Positions 1 through 8,473 are shown, counted from the stretch's first letter. The stretch: DNA of 34,939 nt from Phycisphaeraceae bacterium (GCA_002686995.1 NYZC01000376.1:1-34939); one strand, 5' to 3'. Notes: generated by a model from the letters alone, not told the origin. Numbers and translations are program-made.

Positions 1-147
1 AACTCTGCCGCGGGCCCAAGACCGAGCGAATCGTCCGTTGGCAAGGAGGCCGAAGCAGGCGATGTCGCGGTGCATCGTCGATGGAGGCCGACGCCGCCAG
101 CGGGCGATGCAGCCGGTCGACGCCAGGCAGAGTTTTGAGACAGAGCC
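1..147 (-). repeat. MITE-like element, copy 1 (truncated by the window edge)
   Basis: This stretch is the reverse complement of the complete element at 19376-19536, differing at about six positions over 147 bases. The end visible here is the inverted-repeat terminus, reading GGCTCTGTCTCAAAACTC on the minus strand, followed by the dinucleotide TA at 148-149. The other terminus lies just before base 1. No ORF fits in the 161-bp unit, so it is non-autonomous. The outer edge falls exactly on the recQ stop codon: the G of TAG is the element's first base and the TA is the flanking dinucleotide. Confidence 0.85.
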
Positions 148-1982
148 TAACTCGTCTCCCTGATCCGCGACATGAATGCTTCTCCGTAGCGTTCGAGCTT
201 GTGACGGCCGACGCCCGTAATCTCGAGGAACGCCTCCGGCGTGGTCGGATGGCGCGCCGCCATCTGCTTCAGGGAGGCGTCGGAGAAGACGACGTAGGGC
301 GGCACGTTCTGCTGCTCGGCGATCTCGCGGCGCAGGCGACGAAGCTGCTCGAACAGCTCGTGATCGATCGGCCCCTCGTCGACGACCGGCGCGCGCGTCT
401 TCTTCGATCGACGCTCGACCCGCGGCAGCGTGACCTCGACGGGCACCTCGCCGACGAGGACCGGGCGGCTCGCCTCCGTGAAGTGTGCGGTGGGGTACTC
501 GTCGCGCGTCACGGCCAGCTCTTCGCGGTGAATCAGCGTCTCGGCGACGCGCCGCCAGTACCCCTTCGTCTGGTCGCGCCCGACGCCGAAGACGCTGAGC
601 GTCCCGTGGCCGTTGCGCTCGACCCGCTCGGTCTCGACGCCCCGAAGCACGTCGATCACATGTCCGAGGCCGAAGCGCTGGCCGGTGCGGGTGACGGCGC
701 TGAGCAGCTTGCGTGCGTCCTGCGTCGCGTCCACCGCGTTCGGCGGCATCCGGCAGTTGTCGCAGTGGCCGCAGTCGCCGACGTGATCCTGGCCGAAGTA
801 GGCGAGCAGCGGACGGCACCGGCACTCGGTCGCGTACGCGAAATCGATCATCTGGCGAAGCTGGCGGCGGGCCACCTGCCGCTCCTGCTCGTCGGGCTTC
901 ATGTCGATGAAGCTCTCGATCTTCATCCGGTCGCCGTGTGAGAAGAAGAGAATGCAATCCGACGGCTGCCCGTCGCGACCGGCCCGGCCCGTCTCCTGGT
1001 AGTACGACTCCAGGTTCCGCGGCAGGTCGGCGTGGACGACGAACCGGACGTCCGGCTTGTCGACGCCCATCCCGAACGCCAGCGTAGCGACGATGACCCG
1101 CGCCTGGCCGTAGACGAAATCGTGCTGGTGGCGGGCCCTCACGTCTCCGGAAAGCCCGGCGTGGTACGGCAGCGCCGCGATGCCCCGGCCGCGCAGCCGC
1201 TCCGCGGCGCGCTCGACCGCGGCGCGGCTGTGGCAGTAGATGATGCCCTCGTGCTCGGGGTTCGCGTCGAGGTACGTCTCGACCTGCTCCATCACCTTCT
1301 GCTTCGGTCGCGCCTCGTAGTAGAGGTTGTCGCGCTCGAACGAGCCGCGATAGATCCGCGCGTCCCGCAGGTCGAGCTGATCAACGATGTCCTCGGCGAC
1401 CCGCGGCGTCGCCGTCGCGGTGAGGGCCGTGATCGGCGTGTCGGGATACGCGCGGCGCAGAGCCCCAAGCATCCGGTACTCGGGGCGAAAGTCGTGCCCC
1501 CATTCGCTGATGCAGTGGGCCTCGTCGATGGCGAAGTGCCCCACCTGCATGCGACCCAGAAGCCGCTGGCCGCTGCTGCTCATCAGGCGTTCCGGCGCCA
1601 TGTAGATCAGGTCGTAGCGGCCGGCCGCCGCGGCGGATTCGCGCTCGACGATCTCGCGGTAGGCGACCGAGGAGTTGAGCACCGTCGCCTGGACGCCGTT
1701 GGCCTGCAGCGCGGTGAGCTGATCCTCCATCAGCGCGATGAGTGGCGACACGACGATGGTGGTGCCTTCGCGGACGAGGGCGGGCATCTGGTAGCAGAGG
1801 CTCTTGCCGCCGCCGGTCGGCATGAGCACGAAGGCGTCGCGCCCGGCGATGGTGTCGTCGATGATCTGGCGCTGCATGGGGCGGAAGGTGTTGTGTCCGA
1901 ACTGCTGCTTGAGCAGAAGGTTCAGGTCGACCGACCCCGTCTCGCGAATGGGCTCCGCCCGCGGCTCCATTGGACAAGACAT
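147..1982 (-). CDS. recQ: ATP-dependent DNA helicase RecQ
   Basis: RecQ is a 3'-5' superfamily 2 DNA helicase for recombination and replication-fork repair. The 611-residue product has the full set of domains. Walker A (PTGGGKS) is at 55-61, DEAH at 153-156 followed by the aromatic-rich RecQ loop (CISEWGHDFRPEY), and helicase motif VI (QETGRAGRDG) at 329-338. Zinc-binding cysteines lie near 387, 404, 407 and 410, followed by a winged-helix RQC region, and an HRDC domain occupies about 541-610. The length matches E. coli RecQ (about 610). The ATG at 1982 is used; an in-frame ATG four codons later is possible. The protein ends RIRETS and its TAG is formed by the junction with the MITE at 1-147, so the native C-terminal tail may have been replaced. 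The gene is divergent from the PTS IIA gene, separated by a 361-bp repeat-rich gap. Confidence 0.97.
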   Translation of the reverse strand: MSCPMEPRAEPIRETGSVDLNLLLKQQFGHNTFRPMQRQIIDDTIAGRDAFVLMPTGGGKSLCYQMPALVREGTTIVVSPLIALMEDQLTALQANGVQATVLNSSVAYREIVERESAAAAGRYDLIYMAPERLMSSSGQRLLGRMQVGHFAIDEAHCISEWGHDFRPEYRMLGALRRAYPDTPITALTATATPRVAEDIVDQLDLRDARIYRGSFERDNLYYEARPKQKVMEQVETYLDANPEHEGIIYCHSRAAVERAAERLRGRGIAALPYHAGLSGDVRARHQHDFVYGQARVIVATLAFGMGVDKPDVRFVVHADLPRNLESYYQETGRAGRDGQPSDCILFFSHGDRMKIESFIDMKPDEQERQVARRQLRQMIDFAYATECRCRPLLAYFGQDHVGDCGHCDNCRMPPNAVDATQDARKLLSAVTRTGQRFGLGHVIDVLRGVETERVERNGHGTLSVFGVGRDQTKGYWRRVAETLIHREELAVTRDEYPTAHFTEASRPVLVGEVPVEVTLPRVERRSKKTRAPVVDEGPIDHELFEQLRRLRREIAEQQNVPPYVVFSDASLKQMAARHPTTPEAFLEITGVGRHKLERYGEAFMSRIRETS

Positions 1983-1985
1983 TAA

Positions 1986-2066
1986 CAGGGGCGGGGGTCC
2001 GGGGTCTAGGGTGTGGCGGTCGGGGTCGGGGTCGGGGTGGAGATGGGGATGGGGGGTGCGGGTGGG
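1986..2066 (+). repeat. G-tract-rich tract (G-quadruplex potential) upstream of recQ
   Basis: The plus strand carries more than eight runs of three to six G in about 80 bases, including a GGGGTC hexamer repeated in tandem around 2015-2036. Four or more closely spaced G-tracts satisfy the usual quadruplex pattern. It begins 4 bases upstream of the recQ start codon. The G-rich strand is the template strand for recQ, so the recQ leader RNA would be C-rich. Quadruplex formation is inferred from composition only. Confidence 0.6.
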
Positions 2067-2069
2067 TTC

Positions 2070-2256
2070 GGCAATGCGTGCCGGCTCGGACCGGTGGGCG
2101 AGGGGGAATTGATTATTGATTATCGGTTGGTTGTTATTTGTTATTTCTGAGCTTCTGAATCAGGTTTAGAGATTGGCGGAGCCATCCGAAATAACGAATA
2201 ACAACCAACCGATAATCGATAATCAATTTCCCCGTCGCGCGCCGGCACGCATTGCC
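2070..2256. repeat. Large interrupted inverted repeat between recQ and the PTS IIA gene
   Basis: Two blocks pair across a 40-bp loop. The outer 16-bp arms GGCAATGCGTGCCGGC are perfect (2070-2085 with 2241-2256). The inner arms of about 46 bp (2102-2147 with 2187-2232) have about three mismatches. The inner arms are AT-rich, in contrast to their surroundings, and show a degenerate 7-bp period (TGTTATT-like units). The whole could form a hairpin or cruciform of about 187 bp. There is no ORF and no T-tract, so it does not look like a simple terminator. It may be a palindromic mobile-element remnant. The remaining bases of the gap, 2257-2343, show nothing further I can assign. Confidence 0.8.
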
Positions 2257-2343
2257 GGAGCTTCCCCCGGCCCCCCTGGACCCGCTCCCGTTGAAATGAG
2301 CCTGCACCGACGCTAGAGTAAGACTCCTGCCTTCGACCCAACC

Positions 2344-2811
2344 ATGCGACTGACCGAGATTCTCCAACCCGCGTTCGTGAAGGTCGATCTCGCCGCGACC
2401 GACAAGCAGCAGGCGATCTCCGAGCTCGTCGACCTGCTGGGCGCCGCCGACGCCATCGAGGACGTCGAAGCTCTGCGCGAAGCCGTCTGGAACCGCGAGC
2501 AGACGCGCACGACCGGCATCGGTCACGGCATCGCCATTCCCCACGGCAAGATCGCCCAGTGCACGCACCTGACCATGGCGCTCGGAAAGACCGCGACGCC
2601 CATCGAGTTCGGGGCGATTGACGGCCGGCCCGTCGAGCTGATCTTCCTGCTGGCCAGCCCCCGCGATCAGACCGGCCCGCACATCCAGGCACTCGCCCAG
2701 ATCAGCCATCTTCTCACGGACGACGACTTCCGCACGACGATCATGAAGGCCTCGTCGGCGGAGGAAATCTACGGGCTGATCGCAGGCCAGGAAGCCAAGG
2801 CGCCCGCCTGA
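2344..2811 (+). CDS. ptsN: PTS EIIA (fructose/nitrogen-type) domain protein
   Basis: This is a single-domain EIIA protein of the mannitol/fructose/Ntr class (155 residues). Such proteins accept phosphate from HPr or NPr on a histidine. The active-site signature GHGIAIPHGK places the phospho-histidine at His67, and the conserved region F..IDG.PV.L.F.L.SP follows at about 86-107. The length is typical of stand-alone PtsN (about 150-163). There is no sugar permease nearby, so a regulatory role is more likely than sugar transport. This is inference from family knowledge; the exact subtype (PtsN versus FruA-like EIIA) cannot be fixed from sequence alone. The gene is monocistronic, divergent from recQ and convergent with pth across an octanucleotide array. 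Confidence 0.85.
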   Translation: MRLTEILQPAFVKVDLAATDKQQAISELVDLLGAADAIEDVEALREAVWNREQTRTTGIGHGIAIPHGKIAQCTHLTMALGKTATPIEFGAIDGRPVELIFLLASPRDQTGPHIQALAQISHLLTDDDFRTTIMKASSAEEIYGLIAGQEAKAPA

Positions 2812-2821
2812 TCACCAGGCC

Positions 2822-2877
2822 GGCTCATTGGCTCATTGGCTCATTGGCTCATTGGCTCATTGGCTCAATGGCTTGTT
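2822..2877. repeat. Octanucleotide tandem array GGCTCATT (seven units)
   Basis: There are five perfect copies of GGCTCATT (2822-2861), then GGCTCAAT and GGCTTGTT. The array fills the gap between the convergent PTS IIA and pth genes and runs into the 3' end of pth. The last codons of pth and its stop (2857-2859) are encoded by repeat units. Because 8 is not a multiple of 3, adding or losing units would change the pth C-terminus. It is not a CRISPR array: there are no spacers. Confidence 0.95.
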
Positions 2878-3432
2878 GAACCGCGTCATCGCCGCGTCGA
2901 TGCCTTCCGTCAGCCAGCATTCGACACCCTCGCACGCCTCGTCGAGAACGTGAGGCAGTTCTGCGCGCTGCTCGGACGTGAAGCGGCCAAGCACGTAGTC
3001 CGACTGGATGCCCGGCGCCGGAGAAGCGTCGATGCCGATGCGCTGGCGGCCGTAATCGGAGGTGCCGAGCGCCCGTTCGACGTCGACGAGTCCGTTGTGG
3101 CCGCCCGGTCCGCCCGTGGCGCGGAAGCGGATGCGGCCCATCGGCAGCGCCAGGTCGTCGACGACGACCAGCAGGTCCTTGCCGGGATCGAGCTTGAAGA
3201 AGTTGACCGCTTCGGCCACCGCGAGCCCCGAGCGGTTCATGAACGTGACGGGCTGCATCAGGGCGCAGCGCTCGCCCGCGATCGTGCCGTCCAGCACCCC
3301 GGCGTGGAACCGGGTGCGGACGCCAGTCAGGTCGTGCCGACGGGCGAGCCGGTCCACGACCATGTACCCCAGGTTGTGACGCGTCTCGGCGTACTGGCGG
3401 CCCGGATTGCCGAGTCCGGCGACCAGCTTCAT
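2857..3432 (-). CDS. pth: Peptidyl-tRNA hydrolase
   Basis: Pth releases tRNA from prematurely dropped peptidyl-tRNA in the cytoplasm. The 191-residue protein has the family hallmarks: GLGNPGRQYAETRHNLGY at the N-terminus with catalytic His19 and substrate-binding Asn9, the FMN.SG motif, the VVVDDL catalytic Asp segment and GGPGGHNGL. The length is typical (E. coli 194). The start is the ATG at 3432; its ATG overlaps the rplY stop in ATGA, indicating translational coupling. A longer frame upstream runs through rplY in another reading frame and is not real. The last residues (NKPLSQ) and the stop codon come from the octanucleotide array at 2822-2877, so the natural C-terminus has probably been rewritten. 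It is the last gene of the minus-strand glmU-like/prs/rplY/pth operon. Confidence 0.96.
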   Translation of the reverse strand: MKLVAGLGNPGRQYAETRHNLGYMVVDRLARRHDLTGVRTRFHAGVLDGTIAGERCALMQPVTFMNRSGLAVAEAVNFFKLDPGKDLLVVVDDLALPMGRIRFRATGGPGGHNGLVDVERALGTSDYGRQRIGIDASPAPGIQSDYVLGRFTSEQRAELPHVLDEACEGVECWLTEGIDAAMTRFNKPLSQ

Positions 3433-4085
3433 TCCGCGGCCGCCGCTTCGCCGTCTTCCTCCTTCTTGCCGCCGATGACCTCGGGTTCGGCCTCGCCCGC
3501 CTCGACCGCTTCCTCGGGCTCCTCTTCTTCGGCGAGGATGCTGATGGACGCGAGGACGACCTCGGAATCGAGCGTGGTCTTCACGCCCTCGGGCAGGTCC
3601 AGGTCCGAGACGGTCAGCGGCGCGTTCAGGTCGACCTCGCTGATATCGACGCGAATGCGGTCGGGGATGTTCCCGGCCTGGCATTCGACCTCGATCTCGG
3701 AATACGGATGCTCGAGCATCGCCCCGGGCTCCTTGAGCCCCACCGGCTCCCCGGAGAGCTCGAGCAACACGGTGGTCCGTACCGTCTCGGTCAGGTCGAC
3801 GCGCGCCAGGTCGACATGAACGATGTGCGCTCCCAGGAAGTCCCACTGGATGTCCTTCACGAGACACGACTCGGACTTCGAGTCGTAGTCCACGTTGAGC
3901 ACGTGCGTGTCCCGGCGCAGCAGCTCGATCATCTCGTTGCCGTCGGCCGAGATATGGATCGGCTCCTGCTTATGCCCGTAGATCACGAGGGGCATCCGGC
4001 CCTCCTTGCGCAGACGCGCGGCGTAGCGGCTGCCGAGCCGGGATCTCACCTCGACGGTGATGCTGGGAATCTCTGAACTGGCCAT
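3429..4085 (-). CDS. rplY: 50S ribosomal protein bL25 (long TL5/CTC form)
   Basis: bL25 binds 5S rRNA in the central protuberance of the large subunit. The 218-residue product is the long CTC/TL5 form: an N-terminal 5S-binding beta-barrel (about 1-90, with RLRKEGRMPLVIYG) and a C-terminal TL5 domain, ending in an acidic tail rich in Glu, Ala and Gly typical of this form. The start is the ATG at 4085, where GGAG lies 8 bases upstream. An upstream in-frame ATG at 4091 is too close to the same GGAG, and a longer start at 4115 would run into a repeat array. The stop overlaps the pth start (ATGA). The neighbour order prs-rplY-pth is a common bacterial arrangement. Confidence 0.95.
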   Translation of the reverse strand: MASSEIPSITVEVRSRLGSRYAARLRKEGRMPLVIYGHKQEPIHISADGNEMIELLRRDTHVLNVDYDSKSESCLVKDIQWDFLGAHIVHVDLARVDLTETVRTTVLLELSGEPVGLKEPGAMLEHPYSEIEVECQAGNIPDRIRVDISEVDLNAPLTVSDLDLPEGVKTTLDSEVVLASISILAEEEEPEEAVEAGEAEPEVIGGKKEEDGEAAAAE

Positions 4086-4099
4086 GACCATGTCTCCAT

Positions 4100-4131
4100 C
4101 GAAATCGCGAATCAAGATTCAAAGTTCAAGA
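4100..4131. repeat. Short octanucleotide-period array between prs and rplY
   Basis: Four degenerate 8-mers (CGAAATCG, CGAATCAA, GATTCAAA, GTTCAAGA) lie in register between the prs stop and the rplY ribosome-binding site. Local A+T is far above the surrounding genes. It is the weakest of the period-8 loci and could be chance; it is listed because the same period recurs elsewhere in the window. Confidence 0.4.
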
Positions 4132-4139
4132 TCGGGCGC

Positions 4140-5117
<978 letters not shown>

Positions 5118-5124
5118 GTCTCGA

Positions 5125-5907
5125 TCACCTCGGCTGCCTGCGGGCCCTCAGAATCTGATCGACCTCGGCCAGCTGCTGGGGCGTGTTGACGCCCAGCACG
5201 TCCTCGGGCGCGACGGCCTCCAGCAGGGCGACGCGGCGGCCGTCGCGGCGCAGAAGCTCCGGCACGTCCGTCAGGTAGAACTCGCCCTGCTCGTTGTCGT
5301 TGCCGACGCGCTCCAGCGCGTCGAAGAGCAATGCACTGTCGAAGCAGTAATAGCTGACGTTGATCTCCCTGATCCCGCGCTGCGCCGCCGTGGCATCCTT
5401 CTGCTCGACGATCGCCTCGAATCTCCCCTTGTCGTCGCGGACGATGCGGCCGTATCCTTCGGGATCGTCCACCACGGCGGTCGCGATCGTCGCCGCCGCC
5501 TTCTCGCGACGATGCGTCTCGAGCATTCGCTCCAGGATCGCCGGCCGGATCAGCGGCCCGTCACCGGCAAGCACGAACACGTCGCGCGAGGCCGCGGGGT
5601 CGAACTGCGGCGCGGCCATCTGCGCCGCGTGCCCGGTCCCGAGCTGCTCGACCTGCTCGACGAACGCACACGACGGCTCTTCGGCCATCGCGTCCTGCAC
5701 GGCCCCCGCCTGGTATCCCACGACCACGACGCATCGTCGGACGCCCGCGCGGCGGCACGCCCGGACGACCCACCAGAGCATGGGGCGATCGGCGACAGGG
5801 AAGAGCACCTTGGCGAGATCGCCCTCCATACGCGTGCCCTTGCCGGCCGCGAGGATGATCGCGTCGGCCCCGGAATCGTCAGTCCTGGTGGTGTCGAGTT
5901 CGGCCAT
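5125..5907 (-). CDS. GlmU-like nucleotidyltransferase (pyrophosphorylase domain only)
   Basis: This sugar-1-phosphate nucleotidyltransferase of the GlmU N-terminal type (UTP + GlcNAc-1-P to UDP-GlcNAc) has 260 residues. Visible motifs are LAAGKGTRM at 19-27, EQ.EQLGTGHA, LAGDGPLI, YGRIVRD, N.SYY, DNEQGEFYLTD and a final GVNTPQQLAEVD. These cover the whole uridyltransferase fold. The left-handed beta-helix acetyltransferase half of bifunctional GlmU (about 200 further residues) is absent: the stop lies 7 bases before prs. Either glucosamine-1-P acetylation is done by another enzyme or the substrate differs; the motifs strongly favour a UDP-HexNAc product. No clear ribosome-binding site precedes the ATG at 5907. 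The gene starts 20 bases after the 3' end of tRNA-Gln, suggesting a shared transcript. Confidence 0.88.
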   Translation of the reverse strand: MAELDTTRTDDSGADAIILAAGKGTRMEGDLAKVLFPVADRPMLWWVVRACRRAGVRRCVVVVGYQAGAVQDAMAEEPSCAFVEQVEQLGTGHAAQMAAPQFDPAASRDVFVLAGDGPLIRPAILERMLETHRREKAAATIATAVVDDPEGYGRIVRDDKGRFEAIVEQKDATAAQRGIREINVSYYCFDSALLFDALERVGNDNEQGEFYLTDVPELLRRDGRRVALLEAVAPEDVLGVNTPQQLAEVDQILRARRQPR

Positions 5908-5927
5908 CGGTGGTTCTGGTCTGCAAG

Positions 5928-5998
5928 CTGGCCCGCCTGGATTCGAACCAGGAATACCAGTACCAAAAACTGGGGTGTTGCCGTTACACTACGGGCCA
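5928..5998 (-). tRNA. tRNA-Gln (anticodon TTG)
   Basis: A 71-nt cloverleaf reads on the minus strand. The 7-bp acceptor stem is TGGCCCG with CGGGCCA, the anticodon stem CCAGT/ACTGG encloses the loop TTTTGGT (anticodon UUG, glutamine), and the T-arm contains GGTTCGAATCC. The discriminator base is G and CCA is not encoded. It is the first element of the unit leading into the GlmU-like gene, prs, rplY and pth, with only 20 nt to the first start codon, so tRNA 3'-end processing would cut the mRNA leader. Confidence 0.97.
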
Positions 5999-6054
5999 AG
6001 TCCGGGTTACGGGATCAGGTTCCGGGTGAACGCAAGCTCGTCGAGACAGCCACA

Positions 6055-6070
6055 GCACGGACGTCCGTGC
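6055..6070. promoter_or_regulatory. Perfect 16-bp palindrome upstream of tRNA-Gln operon
   Basis: GCACGGACGTCCGTGC is its own reverse complement. It lies 57 bases upstream of the tRNA-Gln 5' end, a typical position for a dimeric repressor or activator. No binding protein is identifiable. The rest of 5999-6270 has no ORF or motif I can support. Confidence 0.35.
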
Positions 6071-6270
6071 ACGTCGCTCGTTCTGCAACGCACGATCATC
6101 CCGGTGGGCGTTGTGCCAGAGCGGGGAGGGTCGCGCCGCACTCTTTCGGGGACTCGAGCCTGTCGCGTCCGGGCGCTCGCCTGCAGGCTCCTGTCCGTGC
6201 CGCCGCCACTGAGGCTTCGTCACCGTCGGTCCTCGAAAGAACGGCTGGATTGTATAGGGTCGAGGGTCTG

Positions 6271-6438
6271 GGGTCTAGACGAAGCCTGTTCGGCACGGAA
6301 TCCGATTGGGCGTCACCGAGCCGGGTCGTCCCCGGCCCGGTGTCGGCAACGCCCTCCGGGCCGAGACGGCCTGGATCGGTGACGCGATCCCGATGAACGC
6401 ATCGCGAATACCGGGCCGAACAGGATTGGCCTAGACCC
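6271..6438. repeat. Interspersed ~145-bp element, copy A
   Basis: The core 6285-6424 begins CCTGTTCGGCACGGAATCCG and ends with the imperfect inverse of that sequence (GGCCGAACAGG). Internally it carries GGGCCGAGACGGCC and CGATCCCGATGAACGCA, shared with copies B (11849-11994) and C (25895-26039) in the same orientation. In this copy the inverted repeat extends outwards through GGGTCTAG on both sides. The right outer arm supplies the TAG stop of the neighbouring gene at 6431. There is no coding potential. Confidence 0.8.
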
Positions 6439-7525
6439 TACCATGGGCGCGGAGCAGACCGTCCGGATCCTCCGAGGCACCCGTCCTCGCGCTCAGCAGG
6501 CTCGCCTGGCAGCACGCGATCAGCCCGCTCTCGTCCACGCCCGCCGACCTCGAATCCGGATGCCGGCTCAACAGCCGCCGCCACTGCGCCGCGATCAGAT
6601 CGATCGACGACATCGCCCCTCCCTGCTCCTCGCTTGAATCGATGACCTGGTGCGCGGCATCGTAAAGCACATACCGCCGCTCATCGACGACCAGGTGCGC
6701 CGCGTCACCGATCACACTCAGCTCGCGCCGCTCACAGCCTGCATGATCGGACACGTCGATCATCGCGGCACAACGCCCGCGCATCGATTCCAGCCGCGCG
6801 TGCACCGCCATGTGCCCGGTCATCGTTCGCAGGTCGTCGGGCACTGCAAGCTCGGCCCCCGTCAGCGACGCGTCGACGGTCTCGGGCAGGCCGGCGACCC
6901 CGACGATCATGCGCCATGCATCGTAGAGCAGCGCGTACAGGCTCGTACCGGGCCTCGTTCCGTAACCGCTGAAGCGCAGCAGCCGCGGCACGCCGACGAC
7001 GTCAAGCGGATCGGCGGCGCTGGTCCAGCCCGGCGCGTCGTCGAAGGCAGGCAGGAAGATCAGCGCGTCGGGTCCGCCGCCCGCGGGCGGCTGAAGCTCG
7101 TCATCCAACGGCTCGCTGCCGAGCACCGTCGTGCCCTCCGCGACCGCTTCCGAGACGACAGCGCGCTCCACGCCGTCCATCGTCAGCAGCAGCAGGTACG
7201 CCGCGGGCCGCTCGACGAGCATCTGCCTCAGGTCGTCGCCACGGGCGCAGCCGAGATCTTCGGCAAGCTTGTGCAGTTGTTCGTCGTCACCCTCACCGGC
7301 CTCGAGGGAGACGGTCGGCGCGTGCGCCTCGTCGGACGAAGCCGGCGCGCTTTCGCCGTCCGCCGACCCGGCGGCGACGGCGGGAAGCCGCACGGCCCCG
7401 GGCGGTCCGCCGATGCCGACCGGAGAGACAGAAGACCCCATCAGGTCGAGCAGCCGCCGGGCGAGCCCGAGGCGCGGCTTGTCGACCCAGACCAGGACTT
7501 CAGGGGCGGACGCGCTCACGGCCAT
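6431..7525 (-). CDS. Uncharacterised protein, possibly a degenerate Gfo/Idh/MocA-like fold
   Basis: I do not recognise a named family. The 364-residue protein has no signal peptide or membrane helix. Residues about 75-155 (DLRQMLVERPAAYLLLLTMD and the following 30 residues up to the DDEL) resemble the region of Gfo/Idh/MocA oxidoreductases where a binding-site loop precedes the usual EKP. The C-terminal part (HARLESMRGRCAAMIDVSDH, then a segment with VIGDAAHLVVDERR) resembles the beta-sheet dimer domain of that superfamily. The Rossmann GxGxxG and the EKP lysine are not evident, so if related it is probably non-catalytic. Proline/serine-rich residues about 38-75 look like a linker. Its stop codon lies in the flanking repeat. 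It is divergent from the SpoU methyltransferase with a very short gap. Confidence 0.65.
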   Translation of the reverse strand: MAVSASAPEVLVWVDKPRLGLARRLLDLMGSSVSPVGIGGPPGAVRLPAVAAGSADGESAPASSDEAHAPTVSLEAGEGDDEQLHKLAEDLGCARGDDLRQMLVERPAAYLLLLTMDGVERAVVSEAVAEGTTVLGSEPLDDELQPPAGGGPDALIFLPAFDDAPGWTSAADPLDVVGVPRLLRFSGYGTRPGTSLYALLYDAWRMIVGVAGLPETVDASLTGAELAVPDDLRTMTGHMAVHARLESMRGRCAAMIDVSDHAGCERRELSVIGDAAHLVVDERRYVLYDAAHQVIDSSEEQGGAMSSIDLIAAQWRRLLSRHPDSRSAGVDESGLIACCQASLLSARTGASEDPDGLLRAHGRV

Positions 7526-7563
7526 CGCGTCATACTATCTCAGTGGGCCCAGTGGGATCGAAT

Positions 7564-8367
7564 GTGAATGTTCAATACGTCCGTGACCTGCAAGACCCCC
7601 GTCTGCGGCACTACCGCAACCTGAAGGACCGCCAGCTGGCGCGGGAAGGCGGCGTGTTTCTCGTGGAGGGCGAGCACGGCGTCCGGCGGCTGCTCGAAAG
7701 TGATTTCGAGGTCGCATCACTGCTGGTTGCCGCCCGGCGACTCGAGAAGGTGAGTGCGTGGACCGACGATTCGGTCCCGATCTACATCGTCGAGGACGGG
7801 ATGATCCATGACGTCGTCGGGTTCAAGTTTCACAGCGGCATCCTCGCATGCGGGCGGCGGCCCGCCGCGGCGAACCTGGACGAGGTGATCGGCAGGACCG
7901 TCGGCGACGATGGCCCCGTCACTTTCGTCGTGTGCCCGCAGGTGCTGAACCACGAGAATCTCGGATCGCTGATGCGCACGAGCGCCGCGCTCGGCGCCGA
8001 CGCGATGGTGATCGGTCCGGAGAGCTGCGACCCCTTCTGGCGCCGCGCGATCCGGGTCTCGATGGGCGCCGTGTTCAGACTGCCGCTGTGCGTCAGTCGT
8101 GACCTGGCCGCCGATCTCGAACGGCTGCGCGACGAATGGTCGTTCGACCTGGTCGCGACCGTCGCCGATGACGGCGAACCGCTGGCCACGGCGACGCGTC
8201 ACACGCGCACCGCGCTGCTGTTCGGCAGCGAATCGCAGGGACTGGACAACCGGACCCTGCGCCTTTGCAATCGCCGCGTCACGATTCCGATGCGACACGG
8301 CATCGACTCGCTGAACGTGACCGTCGCGGCGGCGGTGATTCTGCATCACTTTCAAACCCTCCGCTGA
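7564..8367 (+). CDS. SpoU/TrmH-family RNA 2'-O-methyltransferase
   Basis: This is a SAM-dependent ribose methyltransferase of the SPOUT (trefoil-knot) class acting on rRNA or tRNA. All three SpoU motifs are present in the C-terminal half: NHENLGSLMRTSAALGA (motif 1), LLFGSESQGL (motif 2) and IPMRHGIDSLNVTVAAAVIL (motif 3). The N-terminal 100 residues resemble the SpoU substrate-binding domain (RNLKDRQLAREGGVFLVEGE). The target nucleotide cannot be told. The start is uncertain: in-frame GTG codons at 7543, 7552 and 7564 all compete. I prefer 7564 because GGGA lies 6 bases upstream and the protein then begins MNVQYVRDLQD. The start region is only a few tens of bases from the divergent gene ending at 7525. 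Confidence 0.9.
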   Translation: MNVQYVRDLQDPRLRHYRNLKDRQLAREGGVFLVEGEHGVRRLLESDFEVASLLVAARRLEKVSAWTDDSVPIYIVEDGMIHDVVGFKFHSGILACGRRPAAANLDEVIGRTVGDDGPVTFVVCPQVLNHENLGSLMRTSAALGADAMVIGPESCDPFWRRAIRVSMGAVFRLPLCVSRDLAADLERLRDEWSFDLVATVADDGEPLATATRHTRTALLFGSESQGLDNRTLRLCNRRVTIPMRHGIDSLNVTVAAAVILHHFQTLR

Positions 8368-8473
8368 CGCCCCCCAACGGCCGTTCGGAGCTTCCCACCC
8401 GAACGGAGCCGCCGGCAGCCGGTTTCCGCACAAGCATATGACCCTGTTTTCCCCGAACGGATCCGCCGTTTGG

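Noticed and set aside
1032-1985. Long open frame on the opposite strand of recQ
   Set aside because: It mirrors recQ, has biased composition (Arg/Ala/Val-rich, no motif), and the reverse strand of GC-rich genes commonly stays open.
2822-2877. Tandem array considered as CRISPR
   Set aside because: Contiguous 8-bp units without spacers, and no cas gene in the window.
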